NCBI RefSeq assembly: GCF_018987265.1
Contig: NZ_CP076855.1
Location: 248,001 to 312,000 of the forward strand
Source: Rhizobium sp. WYJ-E13
Lineage (GTDB): Bacteria; Pseudomonadota; Alphaproteobacteria; Rhizobiales; Rhizobiaceae
DNA length: 64,000 bases
Direction: 5' to 3'
Shown here in pieces: positions 45,331-54,299 of the stretch. The notes under the pieces are model-generated. The model worked only from the letters and a program-made list of their open reading frames with translations. It made no database searches and was not told the origin of the DNA. Position 1 is the first letter of the stretch. Each line of letters opens with the position of its first letter. Both the position numbers and the translations under genes were made by a program.

Positions 45331-45969
45331 CTAATCCTGCGGAACCGTCTCAAGGTAAGCTTTGATGCCGGCAAGTGCTACATGCATATCGATCCGATCT
45401 GAAAAGGGATCCATAAGGACACCGATCTGCTGGGCCATGGCAGGATGGATCGGCACCTTCGCTGCTCCCGCCTTCTTCTTTCCGTAGCGACTCAAGCCGC
45501 ACATTGCGACTGTTTCGATACCCTTGTCCGTGAGAGGTTTGACGACTTTCCCGAACCACTGGATGTGATCGGCGTAGTTGTCAAAATGGGGATGAACAAT
45601 TTTGTATTGCTCAGATCGAGTTGGGAACCGCTTGAGCGCGGGATTGACCCTGACCTCTTTCTCCTTCTTGGCAAGATTACAATCCTTGCAGGAAATGCTG
45701 AGGTTTTCAGGTACGAACATGAATCTGGCTGCTGCGTCACGGGATATGATGTGTTCCCCGTCCCAGACAGCATTATTGTTGGTCGCGATCTCAAAGGTGC
45801 AATAGCAGCACCGCTGATCCTGTTCAGCGATGTAATGATCTTTGATTTGTTTTCTAACTGGAGCTACTTCATCTTCACCCCAATAGGATCCAATCTGATC
45901 GACGGCAGGTCGGTTTTCGAAATCATTGACAATCAGCTGGTTTGCGTCGGAATAGACAACGGGGTTCAT
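45331..45969 (-). CDS. HNH endonuclease (PtuB-like)
   Basis: A 212-aa HNH nuclease. Zinc-binding cysteines CCYC (Cys54/Cys57) and CKDC (Cys94/Cys97) frame the catalytic DGEHIISR (His73) and NLSISCKDCN. The start overlaps the ATPase stop by one base (TAATG). An ATPase immediately followed by such an HNH protein matches the Septu PtuA-PtuB arrangement; no retron reverse transcriptase is nearby. Confidence 0.8.
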   Translation of the reverse strand: MNPVVYSDANQLIVNDFENRPAVDQIGSYWGEDEVAPVRKQIKDHYIAEQDQRCCYCTFEIATNNNAVWDGEHIISRDAAARFMFVPENLSISCKDCNLAKKEKEVRVNPALKRFPTRSEQYKIVHPHFDNYADHIQWFGKVVKPLTDKGIETVAMCGLSRYGKKKAGAAKVPIHPAMAQQIGVLMDPFSDRIDMHVALAGIKAYLETVPQD

Positions 45970-47474
45970 TACGACGCCTTCGTTCCCGCAGCCCGAGCGA
46001 CGTTAGCGATATCCCCGATGATATCCGCAATCGGATCATTCGGTTTCAATTGCTCACTAATCTTCTGAAGATCGGCGGTCACTTCATTGAATTCAGGAGA
46101 CCTCGACTTGCCTTCCGAGATGAGGCCAAGTGCTGCAACGACCCTTTCCCGGACGTAGAGGTTCCCGGGCATTGGCGTTCCGAAAACTTCCGCGAGCAGG
46201 TAGTCTGCCGATTGACCGGTGATATCTTCCGTCGCGGGGAGAGTCGGTTGGTCAAGCGCGATGACGTTCGCGTGCTTGGGAAGCTCAGATATGACCATGG
46301 GAGAATGTGTGGCAATAACGAAGTGGCATCCATTGAAGCGGGCGAATGTCTTAATCAAAAGGTCGACGTAATCGACCTGCCATTCGGGATGGAGGCTGAG
46401 TTCCGGTTCGTCGATCAAGACAAGGCTTGCATTGTTGATGACCGATGCCAGTGCGAGCAACGCGCAGATCATGCTCAGCTGGCCGGAACTGGCACGTCGC
46501 AGGTTCGAAACCGGACCGTTGATTTGCTTAACCTCGACGCCCGATAGCCTGAGAAAACCTGCTCGCCGTAGCGGTTGCAGGATGCGAAACGTTTCGTCGA
46601 GATCGCCTCCGTAGTTGAAGTCGGCGACTGTCCTGACGAAACCGTCCTCCGCGCGCGCCATCGCCAGCTCCAGAAGATTGTTCAACTCTACTTCGTCAAA
46701 GCCGCTCCGAAGCATTTCCTCGACATTGCGGCTCTCCGAAAAGTTGCCGATCGATTTCCAATCGACCCTTTCTCCACGTTGCAAACGCCGCAATACGGAC
46801 GAATGGATTCGTATCTTGTAGATGACGGTCAAAATCGGCTCTAGGCCGAGGAATTGAAACACCGAACCAATGTTGATGCGACGAAGAGCTTCATTCTCCC
46901 CTTCCTCGAACAGGTTGTTCAGGGAACGGAACAGAAGCGATTCCATCGACGCTTTGCCGAATTGATCGCGAAGACCCAGATATTCGTAGACCGATGGATC
47001 AACCGGCTTCACAGAATGCCTTATGGAGCGGGGAACTGGGAATTTGTCGAAGGGGCTGATGGTGAGGGCTACCACGCGCCTTGGGAGTGGCAGATCGTAA
47101 ATTGGTACAGGCAAGCCATCGACATGGCATTCCAGGCTTTGCTTGCCATGGTAGTCAATCGTGCAACGCCGACCATCGATCATGTATGAGAGGTGCTCGA
47201 GAGGAAACTCTTTGATCGTGCGCCGCTTTCGCGTCTGCAACTGCTCCAACGTGACGAACGTCTGGACGATCGAGCTGAGAAGATGCGACTTTCCAGTTCC
47301 GTTCTTGCCAATCAGTGCAGTAATGTGTTCCGAAGAAGATGACCGAAGGCTTTGAGGCGGCTCGCTAAACGAAACATGGGGATTCATCCACTCTCGTTGT
47401 CGACGCCAGGGAAGGTCTACCTGGACCTTCGCCGTGCGAGCAGCCAGCAGCTGAAAATCGTCCCGTGCGTACAT
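45969..47474 (-). CDS. AAA/ABC-type ATPase (PtuA-like)
   Basis: A 501-aa ATPase of the RecF/SMC-like AAA_15/21 group. Walker A is GKNGTGKS (residues 56-63), an ABC-type signature ASSGQLSMICALL follows, Walker B is LVLIDEPELSLHPEW, and the H-loop is VIATHSPMVIS. The long insertion between Walker A and the signature is typical of defence-type ATPases. The ATG at 47474 has GAGGGGATC upstream; the frame is open to 47570. Together with the HNH gene it is probably an anti-phage module. Confidence 0.82.
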   Translation of the reverse strand: MYARDDFQLLAARTAKVQVDLPWRRQREWMNPHVSFSEPPQSLRSSSSEHITALIGKNGTGKSHLLSSIVQTFVTLEQLQTRKRRTIKEFPLEHLSYMIDGRRCTIDYHGKQSLECHVDGLPVPIYDLPLPRRVVALTISPFDKFPVPRSIRHSVKPVDPSVYEYLGLRDQFGKASMESLLFRSLNNLFEEGENEALRRINIGSVFQFLGLEPILTVIYKIRIHSSVLRRLQRGERVDWKSIGNFSESRNVEEMLRSGFDEVELNNLLELAMARAEDGFVRTVADFNYGGDLDETFRILQPLRRAGFLRLSGVEVKQINGPVSNLRRASSGQLSMICALLALASVINNASLVLIDEPELSLHPEWQVDYVDLLIKTFARFNGCHFVIATHSPMVISELPKHANVIALDQPTLPATEDITGQSADYLLAEVFGTPMPGNLYVRERVVAALGLISEGKSRSPEFNEVTADLQKISEQLKPNDPIADIIGDIANVARAAGTKAS

Positions 47475-48008
47475 AGATCCCCTCACACTGACCCTGTGGG
47501 TCATGCACCTGCATACCCATTCTTTGCTGCCTGCTAAATCACGTTGAGAGGTTGTAGCATGGCAATCCACAACAACATTGAAGATAGGAGCCGATAAGCG
47601 TCATTGACGACGGCGCCGCGCCATCTGCGAGCATGACATGTCGATGCTCCAGCTGAGGATTGAGGTTTATTGCAGGACGACCAGGGCTAAAACGAAACAG
47701 GCTCAGGAATAGCAAGCCACGGGTGAAACTAAGCATTTGCAAACCAACGAAAATTCAGAGTGCAATGCGTCGGGAAATTGGCCAGTCATTGGTTCAGATC
47801 CCTTCAAGAGCTGCGGCAACGAGATGATCCACGCGCCAATGCCACCCGCCGCCTTGCATGACTTCTTCTAGCTCCGTGGAGACGAAGCGCAGTAATCGCG
47901 GCTAGAGTGCCCCGCGGTCCTCGCCATATGTTCAAAGGCATACGTCCGGGGTACCGGCTCGTCGCCTCAGGAGACACTGTCGAGGACCTCGGTCATCGCC
48001 GGCCAGGA
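47475..48008. other. intergenic region, no supported gene
   Basis: About 530 bp between the defence-type ATPase and the aldo/keto reductase. It holds the ATPase promoter. Short frames on both strands have no recognisable domain; composition between 47540 and 47800 is AT-richer than the surroundings. Confidence 0.45.
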
Positions 48009-49049
48009 TCAGGCGGCGGAAATAGCCGGAGCCGTGAACTGTTCAATCTTGCCGCCGGTATACCCCGGACGAGCGCCCTCGAGGACGTTGTAGGGAAAGG
48101 CCGTCGGGATCGCGCTGACCTGATCCAGGCGAGCGATCTGCTCGGTCGACAGGGTGACCTTCGCGGCAGCCAGGTTGGAGTTGAGCTGCTCGATGGTGCG
48201 CGGACCGATGATCGGTAGCGTGCCCTTTGCAGCGACCCACGCGATCGCGGCTTCGCCCGGCGCGACGCCCAGCTCGCTCGCGACGTCGATCAGGGTGTCG
48301 AGGATCGCCGTGCGCTGTGGCGAATTCTCCTGCTGGAAGACGTTGCCGCCCATTCCTTCCTTACGACCGGTCTCACCCTGGCGATACTTGCCGGTGAGAA
48401 GGCCGCCACCGAGCGGCGACCAGGAGACCATGCCGAGGCCGAGCGACTGGCCGGCAGCAAGCAGCTCCTGTTCGCTGGAGCGGACCACCAGGCTGTGCTC
48501 GAACTGGAGGCCGGCAATCGGAGCCGCACCCCGCAGCTCCGCGATAGTGACGGCGCGTGCCGCGCGCCACGCGGGGAAGTTCGACAGGCCGGCGTAGAGA
48601 ACCTTGCCTGCGCGCACGAGGTCGTCGAAACCGCGCACGATCTCTTCGGCCGGCGTGACACCATCCGACATGTGGACGAACAAAATGTCGATATAGTCGC
48701 TTTTCAGCCGCGTCAGGCTGTCCTCGACCGACACGGTCATCGCCTTGCGGCTATTGCCGGTGACAAGGATGCTGCCCTTGGCGCCGGCGGGCATCGTATA
48801 TTTGGTGGCGACGACGAAATCGTCACGACGGCCGACCAAGGCATCGCCGATGATTTCTTCCGATTGACCGCCCTGATAGACGCCCGCCGTATCGATGAAG
48901 TTGCCGCCTGCATCTGCATAGGCGTCGAGGATGCGACGGGATTCATCGCGCTCCTGACCATAGCCCCAGCCCGTGCCGAACATGCCGGTGCCGAGCACCA
49001 GCTCGGAAACGCGCAGACCCGTGTGCTGACCGAAAAGTTTGTAACGCAT
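48009..49049 (-). CDS. aldo/keto reductase
   Basis: NADPH-dependent reductase of 346 aa with the (beta/alpha)8 AKR pattern. The catalytic Asp/Tyr block is GGNFIDTAGVYQGGQSEEI, the Lys is in FVVATKY, and the His region is DILFVHMSDG. The C-terminal NADPH-binding segment (LPIIGPRTIEQLNSNLAA) is also present. AGGAGA lies before the ATG at 49049. It is divergent from a TetR regulator and is flanked by two candidate operators. Confidence 0.93.
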   Translation of the reverse strand: MRYKLFGQHTGLRVSELVLGTGMFGTGWGYGQERDESRRILDAYADAGGNFIDTAGVYQGGQSEEIIGDALVGRRDDFVVATKYTMPAGAKGSILVTGNSRKAMTVSVEDSLTRLKSDYIDILFVHMSDGVTPAEEIVRGFDDLVRAGKVLYAGLSNFPAWRAARAVTIAELRGAAPIAGLQFEHSLVVRSSEQELLAAGQSLGLGMVSWSPLGGGLLTGKYRQGETGRKEGMGGNVFQQENSPQRTAILDTLIDVASELGVAPGEAAIAWVAAKGTLPIIGPRTIEQLNSNLAAAKVTLSTEQIARLDQVSAIPTAFPYNVLEGARPGYTGGKIEQFTAPAISAA

Positions 49050-49076
49050 GTCTGTTTCTCCTGTAGGACATTTTAA

Positions 49077-49133
49077 TTGCGACCACAATGTATCGCCATC
49101 GGGATCACTACTTGACTTTAATTGTGCCCGCAA
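49077..49133. promoter_or_regulatory. two copies of a TetR-type operator
   Basis: TTGCGACCACAA (49077-49088) and TTGTGCCCGCAA (49122-49133) share the dyad TTGYG-NN-CRCAA, with centres 45 bp apart in the divergent gap between the aldo/keto reductase and the TetR gene. The TetR protein at 49171 is the likely ligand and would repress both directions. Confidence 0.65.
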
Positions 49134-49170
49134 CTAAAAAAAATCGAAGGTTTGGATCGGAGAGTTCTTG

Positions 49171-49773
49171 ATGCGTGTTTCGAAGGAGAAGGCGGCGGAA
49201 AATCGGGACGCGCTTCTCAGCGCGGCCAGCCGTCTCTTCCGGGAGCGGGGAATCGATGGAGTAGGCGTCGCAGAGGTCGCCAAGGAAGCGGGGCTCACAC
49301 ACGGCGCGCTTTATGCGCATTTCAAGTCGAAGGACGAGCTTGCCGCAGCGGCGTTTTCACATGGCTTCGCTGCCAACATGGAAGCCACGCGCGAATGGAT
49401 CGGCGACAGACACATGGCGTTCGAGGAACTGCTCGACGGATATCTTTCTCCGTATATGCGCGAGAAGGTCTCTGACGGTTGTCCGATGGCCGCGTCCGTC
49501 AGCGAAATCAGCCACCATGACGAGGCCGTCAGCGAGAGTTTCACCAGCGCGTTCCTGGCTTGGGCTGCGATGAACGAAGCCTCGCTCGAACCTTCGATCC
49601 CCGAGGCCGACCGGCGAAGACTGGCGCTTGCCGCTACCGCTGCCGAGATCGGCGCTCTCGCAATCTCGCGGGCCGTGGCCAAGGCAGACCCCTCCCTATC
49701 GGACGAGGTGCTTGACGTTGTCCGAGCCGCCTTCGCTGACGCCCACGAGGTCGTAAAGATGCGATATAAATAA
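49171..49773 (+). CDS. TetR/AcrR-family regulator
   Basis: A 200-aa repressor with the N-terminal TetR HTH (FRERGIDGVGVAEVAKEAGL, then THGALYAHFKSKDEL). The C-terminal ligand domain contains DGCPMAASVSEISHH, typical of a subgroup that senses electrophilic small molecules. GGAGAG lies upstream of the ATG at 49171. It probably controls the divergent aldo/keto reductase and possibly the downstream SDR. Confidence 0.92.
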   Translation: MRVSKEKAAENRDALLSAASRLFRERGIDGVGVAEVAKEAGLTHGALYAHFKSKDELAAAAFSHGFAANMEATREWIGDRHMAFEELLDGYLSPYMREKVSDGCPMAASVSEISHHDEAVSESFTSAFLAWAAMNEASLEPSIPEADRRRLALAATAAEIGALAISRAVAKADPSLSDEVLDVVRAAFADAHEVVKMRYK

Positions 49774-49890
49774 CACCTCTGCGCGATCGCGCGCAGTCGC
49801 ATTCACGCCAAACGCTGACAGCGCCGCCGCCGATTATCGGCGCGCGATGGATGGCGCTTGGGCTGAACACGCCAACCGGAAGGAGCTTAA

Positions 49891-49944
49891 ATGACCGACA
49901 CTCACCACTCTCGAACGCGCACCTGCCACCACATGGAGAAGTGA
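49891..49944 (+). CDS. 17-codon leader ORF before the SDR gene
   Basis: A short frame, [17 protein letters not shown], with an excellent AAGGAG ribosome binding site and a stop 4 nt before the SDR start. It is rich in His, Thr and Arg. It could be a leader peptide that couples translation to the SDR, or the stump of a deleted gene. I cannot tell which. Confidence 0.4.
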   Translation: MTDTHHSRTRTCHHMEK

Positions 49945-49948
49945 AATC

Positions 49949-50704
49949 ATGGCTCAGAATCTGCAAGGCAAGGTCGCACTTGTGACGGGCGGCAGTTCCG
50001 GTATCGGGTTGGCCGCTGCGAGGCGGCTGGTTGCCGAAGGCGCATTCGTGTTCATCAGCGGCAGGCGCCAGGCTGAACTCGATAAAGCAGTCGCCGAAAT
50101 CGGCAATGAGGTGACTGCCATTCAGGCCGACTCGTCGGTCTTGGGCGATCTCGATCGTCTCTACGACGCCATCCGCGCATCCAAGGGAAAACTCGATATC
50201 CTCGTCGCCAATGCCGGTATCCTGGAGAAGGCAACGCTTGGCGAGATCACTGAGGCCATGGTCGATCGCCTTCTTTCGGTGAACGTAAAAGGGACGATCT
50301 TCACCGTCCAGCAAGCACTGCCCTTACTTAGCGACGGGGCATCGATTGTTTTGACCTCGTCGGTTGTCGCGAACAAGGGCCTGCCGGGCGGCAGCAGCGT
50401 TTATGCCGCGACCAAAGCTGCCATTCGCGCTCTTGCTCGGAACTGGATTCTGGACCTTAAGCCGCGTGGCATTCGCGTGAACGTCGTTAGCCCCGGTCCG
50501 ATCGAGACGCCCGGCCTTAAGGGCGGCGCCCCAGCGCAAGTTTCGGCTGACGCCTATCTCGCGGCGCTATCTCAGCATGTCCCAGCCGGACGCGTCGGCA
50601 GCCCGAACGAGATCGCCAACGTCATCGCCTTTCTCGCTTCCGATCAGTCCAGCTTCATCACAGGGGCTGATATCCAGGCCGATGGTGGTTTCGCTCAGAT
50701 CTGA
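49949..50704 (+). CDS. short-chain dehydrogenase/reductase
   Basis: Classical SDR of 251 aa. The cofactor motif [18 protein letters not shown] in VANAGILE, the catalytic Ser in [11 protein letters not shown], and YAATK are all present; the C-terminal [10 protein letters not shown] is typical. It follows the TetR gene on the same strand and overlaps a truncated oxidoreductase start on the other strand. Substrate unknown. Confidence 0.92.
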   Translation: MAQNLQGKVALVTGGSSGIGLAAARRLVAEGAFVFISGRRQAELDKAVAEIGNEVTAIQADSSVLGDLDRLYDAIRASKGKLDILVANAGILEKATLGEITEAMVDRLLSVNVKGTIFTVQQALPLLSDGASIVLTSSVVANKGLPGGSSVYAATKAAIRALARNWILDLKPRGIRVNVVSPGPIETPGLKGGAPAQVSADAYLAALSQHVPAGRVGSPNEIANVIAFLASDQSSFITGADIQADGGFAQI

Positions 50705-50790
50705 CGGTATTTGCTGGAGCGCCGGATAGGGACATCGGCAAGCCGCAGAACATCGGCTTTTCCAAAGTCATCGAAGATGATCGCTTTCAT
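50695..50790 (-). pseudogene. truncated 5' end of a zinc-type alcohol dehydrogenase/quinone oxidoreductase
   Basis: A minus-strand frame starting MKAIIFDDFGKADVLRLADV, the characteristic N-terminus of the medium-chain dehydrogenase/quinone oxidoreductase family, with a perfect AAGGAG 8 nt upstream. It is cut after about 25 codons and ends at a stop inside the SDR gene. The rest of the gene has been lost, probably by a deletion joining the two loci. Confidence 0.7.
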
Positions 50791-50801
50791 CGCAGTGCTC
50801 C

Positions 50802-51338
50802 TTACTTCGAAAGTGCGCGACGGGCGATGCTGGCGGCAAACAATGGAGTTTCGCGACGGTTATGATCTCCGCCAGCGGCTTGGCGGGCGGCTGCCGCATC
50901 CTCATAAGTCACCCCATGCTCCTGAATGAAGCTCATGAACGCATCCGTCGGATGGGCTGTGACCTTGTTGGTATAACGCGTCCTGCTGTCGTCAATCTTC
51001 TCGGCGATCAGCTCCCAGACGACGTTGACCTGGGTACGACCGCTGGCCGTGAAGACATCCGAGATTGAGTTCATCCGGCAATAGGCTGGTTCGGCAACCT
51101 CGGCGACATAGTGCTGCACAACGAGGCCTGAGCCGATCTGTTCGACATTGATCGACATCCGGCGGCCGTCGTCGGTCCAGGTGACGCCTGCTGCAATGTG
51201 GTCGGGCGGGCAGCAGCGCAGATATTCCGCTTCGGGCAGGGTGAAGAGCCAATCCGCGATGTCGATCTTTTCAAGCGGGACGTCGATCTCCGCAGAATAG
51301 GCTGATTGTGAGAGAACTGTATCGAGGACCTTGACCAT
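50802..51338 (-). CDS. SRPBCC-fold protein
   Basis: A 178-aa START/polyketide-cyclase-like protein (EIDVPLEKIDIADWLFTLPE; RTQVNVVWELIAEKIDDSRT). Such proteins bind hydrophobic ligands or act as cyclases or hydrolases. AAGGAA lies upstream of the ATG. It is divergent from a LysR gene, which probably regulates it. Confidence 0.75.
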   Translation of the reverse strand: MVKVLDTVLSQSAYSAEIDVPLEKIDIADWLFTLPEAEYLRCCPPDHIAAGVTWTDDGRRMSINVEQIGSGLVVQHYVAEVAEPAYCRMNSISDVFTASGRTQVNVVWELIAEKIDDSRTRYTNKVTAHPTDAFMSFIQEHGVTYEDAAAARQAAGGDHNRRETPLFAASIARRALSK

Positions 51339-51456
51339 GAGAGTATTCCTTCTGTTTGGTGGGCAAAACTGCCCGTTGACGAGAAGGAAAGTGCCCCGGA
51401 TGCCTGCCGATGATAACGAACTGAATGGTCCAAACGGTTTTGCGTCGTAGGCAAAG

Positions 51457-52371
51457 ATGAAGGATCCACGCTTCGCCGAACATCTGGCGGTTTACGTCGA
51501 CGTCGTCCGCGCCGGCAGCTTTTCGGCCGCGTCCCGGCGCCGGGCTGTGACGCCCTCCGCTGTCGTTCGACAGATCGATGCGCTCGAGCAGGACCTGGGC
51601 GTGCCGCTGCTTGTCCGCTCGACAAGGGCATTGTCGTTAACGGACGCGGGGCGTCACCTTTTTGAGCGCGCCCAGCGCCTGCTTGATGACCTGGCCGATA
51701 CCCATGCCGAGGTGGCAGCTTTCGATGGCGCTGTCAGCGGTACGTTACGGATCGCCTGCTTCCCGACCTTCGGAAAGCGTTACGTCATTCCTGTCCTGGC
51801 ATCGCTCTCACAGCAATATCCAGACTTACATGTCGAGCTTGATCTGACGGAAAGACTGGCCGACCCGGTGGCGGAGCGTCTGGATCTTGTGGTGAGAATG
51901 GGCGAGCTATCGGACAGCACGCTGATCGCCACCAAACTGGCACCGCACGATCGCATCCTCGTTGCAAGCCCTGCATATCTTGAGCAGCATGGCGTGCCGG
52001 AAACTGAAGCAGCCCTTCGCAATCATCGCCTTCTCGACAAGCTGCATGGCAACGACCTTCTGGGATGGTCTGCAGTTCTCGGCGCGCCGACAGGCGAGGC
52101 TTGTGCACATGTCGTTTTTCGGTCGGACGATTTTGAAGCGCTGAACGGGGCGGCTTTGGCCGGAATGGGTGTGGCGTTCTTGCCCGGCTGGGTAGCGGGT
52201 CCTTCGGTGAAGACAGGTGATCTGGTTCGTCTGTCGCTATCGGGCGAACGATGGAATGAAGCCGCCACCGGAATCTATCTTCTCCGCGCGCTGCAGGTAC
52301 CATCGGCCAAGGTCAAAGTTTTCGCATTGGCGCTCAGAGAGCACATCGGAACACCACCATGCTGGAGTTGA
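51457..52371 (+). CDS. LysR-family transcriptional regulator
   Basis: A 304-aa LysR protein. The N-terminal wHTH (VDVVRAGSFSAASRRRAVTP, then SAVVRQIDALEQDLGVPLLV) is followed by a periplasmic-binding-protein-like effector domain (GTLRIACFPTFGKRYVIPVL). It is divergent from the SRPBCC gene and is probably its regulator. Confidence 0.92.
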   Translation: MKDPRFAEHLAVYVDVVRAGSFSAASRRRAVTPSAVVRQIDALEQDLGVPLLVRSTRALSLTDAGRHLFERAQRLLDDLADTHAEVAAFDGAVSGTLRIACFPTFGKRYVIPVLASLSQQYPDLHVELDLTERLADPVAERLDLVVRMGELSDSTLIATKLAPHDRILVASPAYLEQHGVPETEAALRNHRLLDKLHGNDLLGWSAVLGAPTGEACAHVVFRSDDFEALNGAALAGMGVAFLPGWVAGPSVKTGDLVRLSLSGERWNEAATGIYLLRALQVPSAKVKVFALALREHIGTPPCWS

Positions 52372-52500
52372 GAGGCTTGAACGGGGAAGCTAATGACTGC
52401 TGAGGCGTTTGAGCCGTCCTTTTCGCCGCTAGCCAGTTCTCCGTCAGGTCTTTCAAGAGCTTACGGATTCAATCTGATCGCAGATACGTTGGATCGGACG

Positions 52501-52956
52501 TCAGAGCTTCGCCGCCAGCGCTTCCATCGCTTCCGCTTCCGCCTCTGTTAACTGAGACAAGTAGTTCTTCACGATCGCTACCTGCTTCGGTCGCGCCGAG
52601 GCGAGCAAAGCGCGCCCGGCTTCCCGAAGGACCACTTCTGCCTCCCTGCCGTTCCGCCGCCGCTCAATCAGGCCCCGCTCCTGCATCCGGGTGAGTTGGT
52701 GCGAAAGCCGGCTCTTGTCCCAGCCGAGCGACTTCATCAGGTCACTCTGCGCCAGGACCTGGCCCTGCTCCCCCAGCTCTTCGATACGAGACAGAACGGA
52801 AAAATCAGCACCGCTCACGCCAGGTCCAATCTCCCCTCTCATCACGCTGGCTGTCGTGGCCGATATCTTTTTCAGCGCCTGCCATAGAGCGAGTTCATGC
52901 CTGTCGAGATGAGATTGCGGCTCATCTCGTCCGTTCTTATCGATATCCTGCGACAT
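52501..52956 (-). CDS. MarR-family regulator
   Basis: A MarR regulator of about 151 aa. The winged HTH is LAQSDLMKSLGWDKSRLSHQ, then LTRMQERGLIERRRNGRE, with a helical dimerisation region on each side. The start is uncertain: the ATG at 52956 overlaps the SDR gene by 20 bp, while the frame is open to 53013. It lies downstream of, and probably in one operon with, the SDR, and is the best candidate to bind the palindromes at 53708-53751. Confidence 0.85.
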   Translation of the reverse strand: MSQDIDKNGRDEPQSHLDRHELALWQALKKISATTASVMRGEIGPGVSGADFSVLSRIEELGEQGQVLAQSDLMKSLGWDKSRLSHQLTRMQERGLIERRRNGREAEVVLREAGRALLASARPKQVAIVKNYLSQLTEAEAEAMEALAAKL

Positions 52957-53692
52957 TCGCCCGCTCTGCGCTCTGCCTAAATAAATCTTCATAGGGTTTC
53001 TCGGCTGCGACAAACGTGTCGGCTTCGGTGAAGCCGAAGCCTATCCTCTGCCGTCCGGCAGCCAGCCCGCTGAAGACCGTATCACAAAACGCATCAAGAG
53101 GAGCGCCGTGCGGTTCGGTGCCACCTAGATGTGTCTGCACGGCCGGCGGTATGATTTCCACTACTTGGCAGGACGTGTTGGCCAGCGCCTCCCGAAGAAC
53201 CATCGTATAACTATGGATAGCGGCCTTGCACGCGCTGTAGGTCGGAGCGAAGACCTGGGGAACGAATGCGCCTCCCGAACTGACATTCGCGATCATCGAC
53301 GGTCTGTCTTGGGCAAGGAGGCGGGGGATCAGCAAATGATTGAGGTGGATCGGGCCTGCCAGCAGTATATCGATCTCCTCCTGTCGCTCGACCCAGGGCG
53401 CATCATCTGCAGCAAGACTGACCCGTCGCTGAATACCGGCGTTGTTAATGACGACATTCAAGTTGGGCAGAAGTTCTGAAACGCGCGCGGCGAGCCGAAG
53501 ACGATCGGTTTCGCTCCCTACGTCGCTTGCGAGATTGGTAAGGCGTTCATCTGCAATAACAAGCCTGGATGGATTGCGGCCCGTTACCACGACCCGCGCT
53601 CCGGCGCCCAAGAACCGCGTTGCCAGTCCAAGGCCTATCCCGCTTGTCCCGCCAGTAATCAGAACTTCACTTCCCCGGAAATCGAATGGCAT
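52937..53692 (-). CDS. short-chain dehydrogenase/reductase (DltE-like)
   Basis: A 251-aa SDR. Cofactor motif TGGTSGIGLGLATRF, NNAGI in VVINNAGIQRR, the catalytic Ser in ANVSSGG and YSACK are visible. The family includes DltE-like proteins, but no dlt genes are present here. It starts close to a pair of palindromes shared with the divergent membrane-protein gene and overlaps the MarR gene at its 3' end. Confidence 0.9.
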   Translation of the reverse strand: MPFDFRGSEVLITGGTSGIGLGLATRFLGAGARVVVTGRNPSRLVIADERLTNLASDVGSETDRLRLAARVSELLPNLNVVINNAGIQRRVSLAADDAPWVERQEEIDILLAGPIHLNHLLIPRLLAQDRPSMIANVSSGGAFVPQVFAPTYSACKAAIHSYTMVLREALANTSCQVVEIIPPAVQTHLGGTEPHGAPLDAFCDTVFSGLAAGRQRIGFGFTEADTFVAAEKPYEDLFRQSAERANVAGYR

Positions 53693-53707
53693 CGAAAGTC
53701 TCCATTG

Positions 53708-53751
53708 GTTGACAAATCAACTGTAGAGGGGTTAAAGTTGACATGTCAACT
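53708..53751. promoter_or_regulatory. paired palindromic operator between SDR and membrane-protein genes
   Basis: AGTTGACATGTCAACT (53736-53751) is a perfect 16-bp palindrome. A partial copy, GTTGACAAATCAAC, lies at 53708-53721. Both sit in the divergent intergenic gap and have the size of a MarR operator. The first in-frame ATG of the membrane-protein frame (53743) is inside the palindrome, which argues for the downstream start. Confidence 0.7.
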
Positions 53752-53775
53752 GATCGAACAAGAGGGCGTGCCACG

Positions 53776-54171
53776 ATGCTCCAGGCAATGAGCTTATTTG
53801 TGATCCTGACGGCGCTATACAGCATTTACGCTGGCGTCCGCGCCAACATCAGGGTCTATCAAGCGAGCGGCCTGGGACCTCCTCAAGCGATGATGGGCTC
53901 CGTCTTTGGCTGCATGGCCGTCTTCATCGGCGTGCTGCTCGTTCTATGCGCCCGCGATCTGCAGAACCGAGGATCGATCGTGATGTGGGAAGGCGTTTTG
54001 AGATTGGTGGCGGGAAGCATCATGATGTTCTTCACGATGAAAGACACGTCTGGGACGATGGCACGTTCCCGTCCGCTCTTTGATCTGATCGTTGGCGGGA
54101 TCTACATTGTAGCACTGCCGATAGCGCTCGAACGATCACCGCTTTATCTTCTTCTGGACCGGCTGAGGTAG
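53776..54171 (+). CDS. small integral membrane protein
   Basis: A 131-aa protein with four probable membrane helices (SLFVILTALYSIYAGV; GSVFGCMAVFIGVLLVL; VLRLVAGSIMMFF; LIVGGIYIVALPIAL). AGAGGG precedes the ATG at 53776 (MLQAMSLF); an earlier ATG at 53743 is within the operator palindrome and has no ribosome binding site. Family unknown. It is probably co-regulated with the divergent SDR. Confidence 0.65.
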   Translation: MLQAMSLFVILTALYSIYAGVRANIRVYQASGLGPPQAMMGSVFGCMAVFIGVLLVLCARDLQNRGSIVMWEGVLRLVAGSIMMFFTMKDTSGTMARSRPLFDLIVGGIYIVALPIALERSPLYLLLDRLR

Positions 54172-54299
54172 TTCAGCCGGTCCAGCGGCGTGGTCAAACC
54201 TGAGCTATCCTGACCGAAAACGATCCTTACCACGACAGCCGACGTTGCTTTGAATATCGGGACCACGGCGGCTGCATGCCGATCCTACGTCACCCGGGA

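Noticed and set aside
45331..47474. ATPase/HNH pair considered as part of a retron (Ec78-like)
   Set aside because: No reverse transcriptase gene or msr/msd-like structure was seen nearby, so a plain Septu-like module is preferred.
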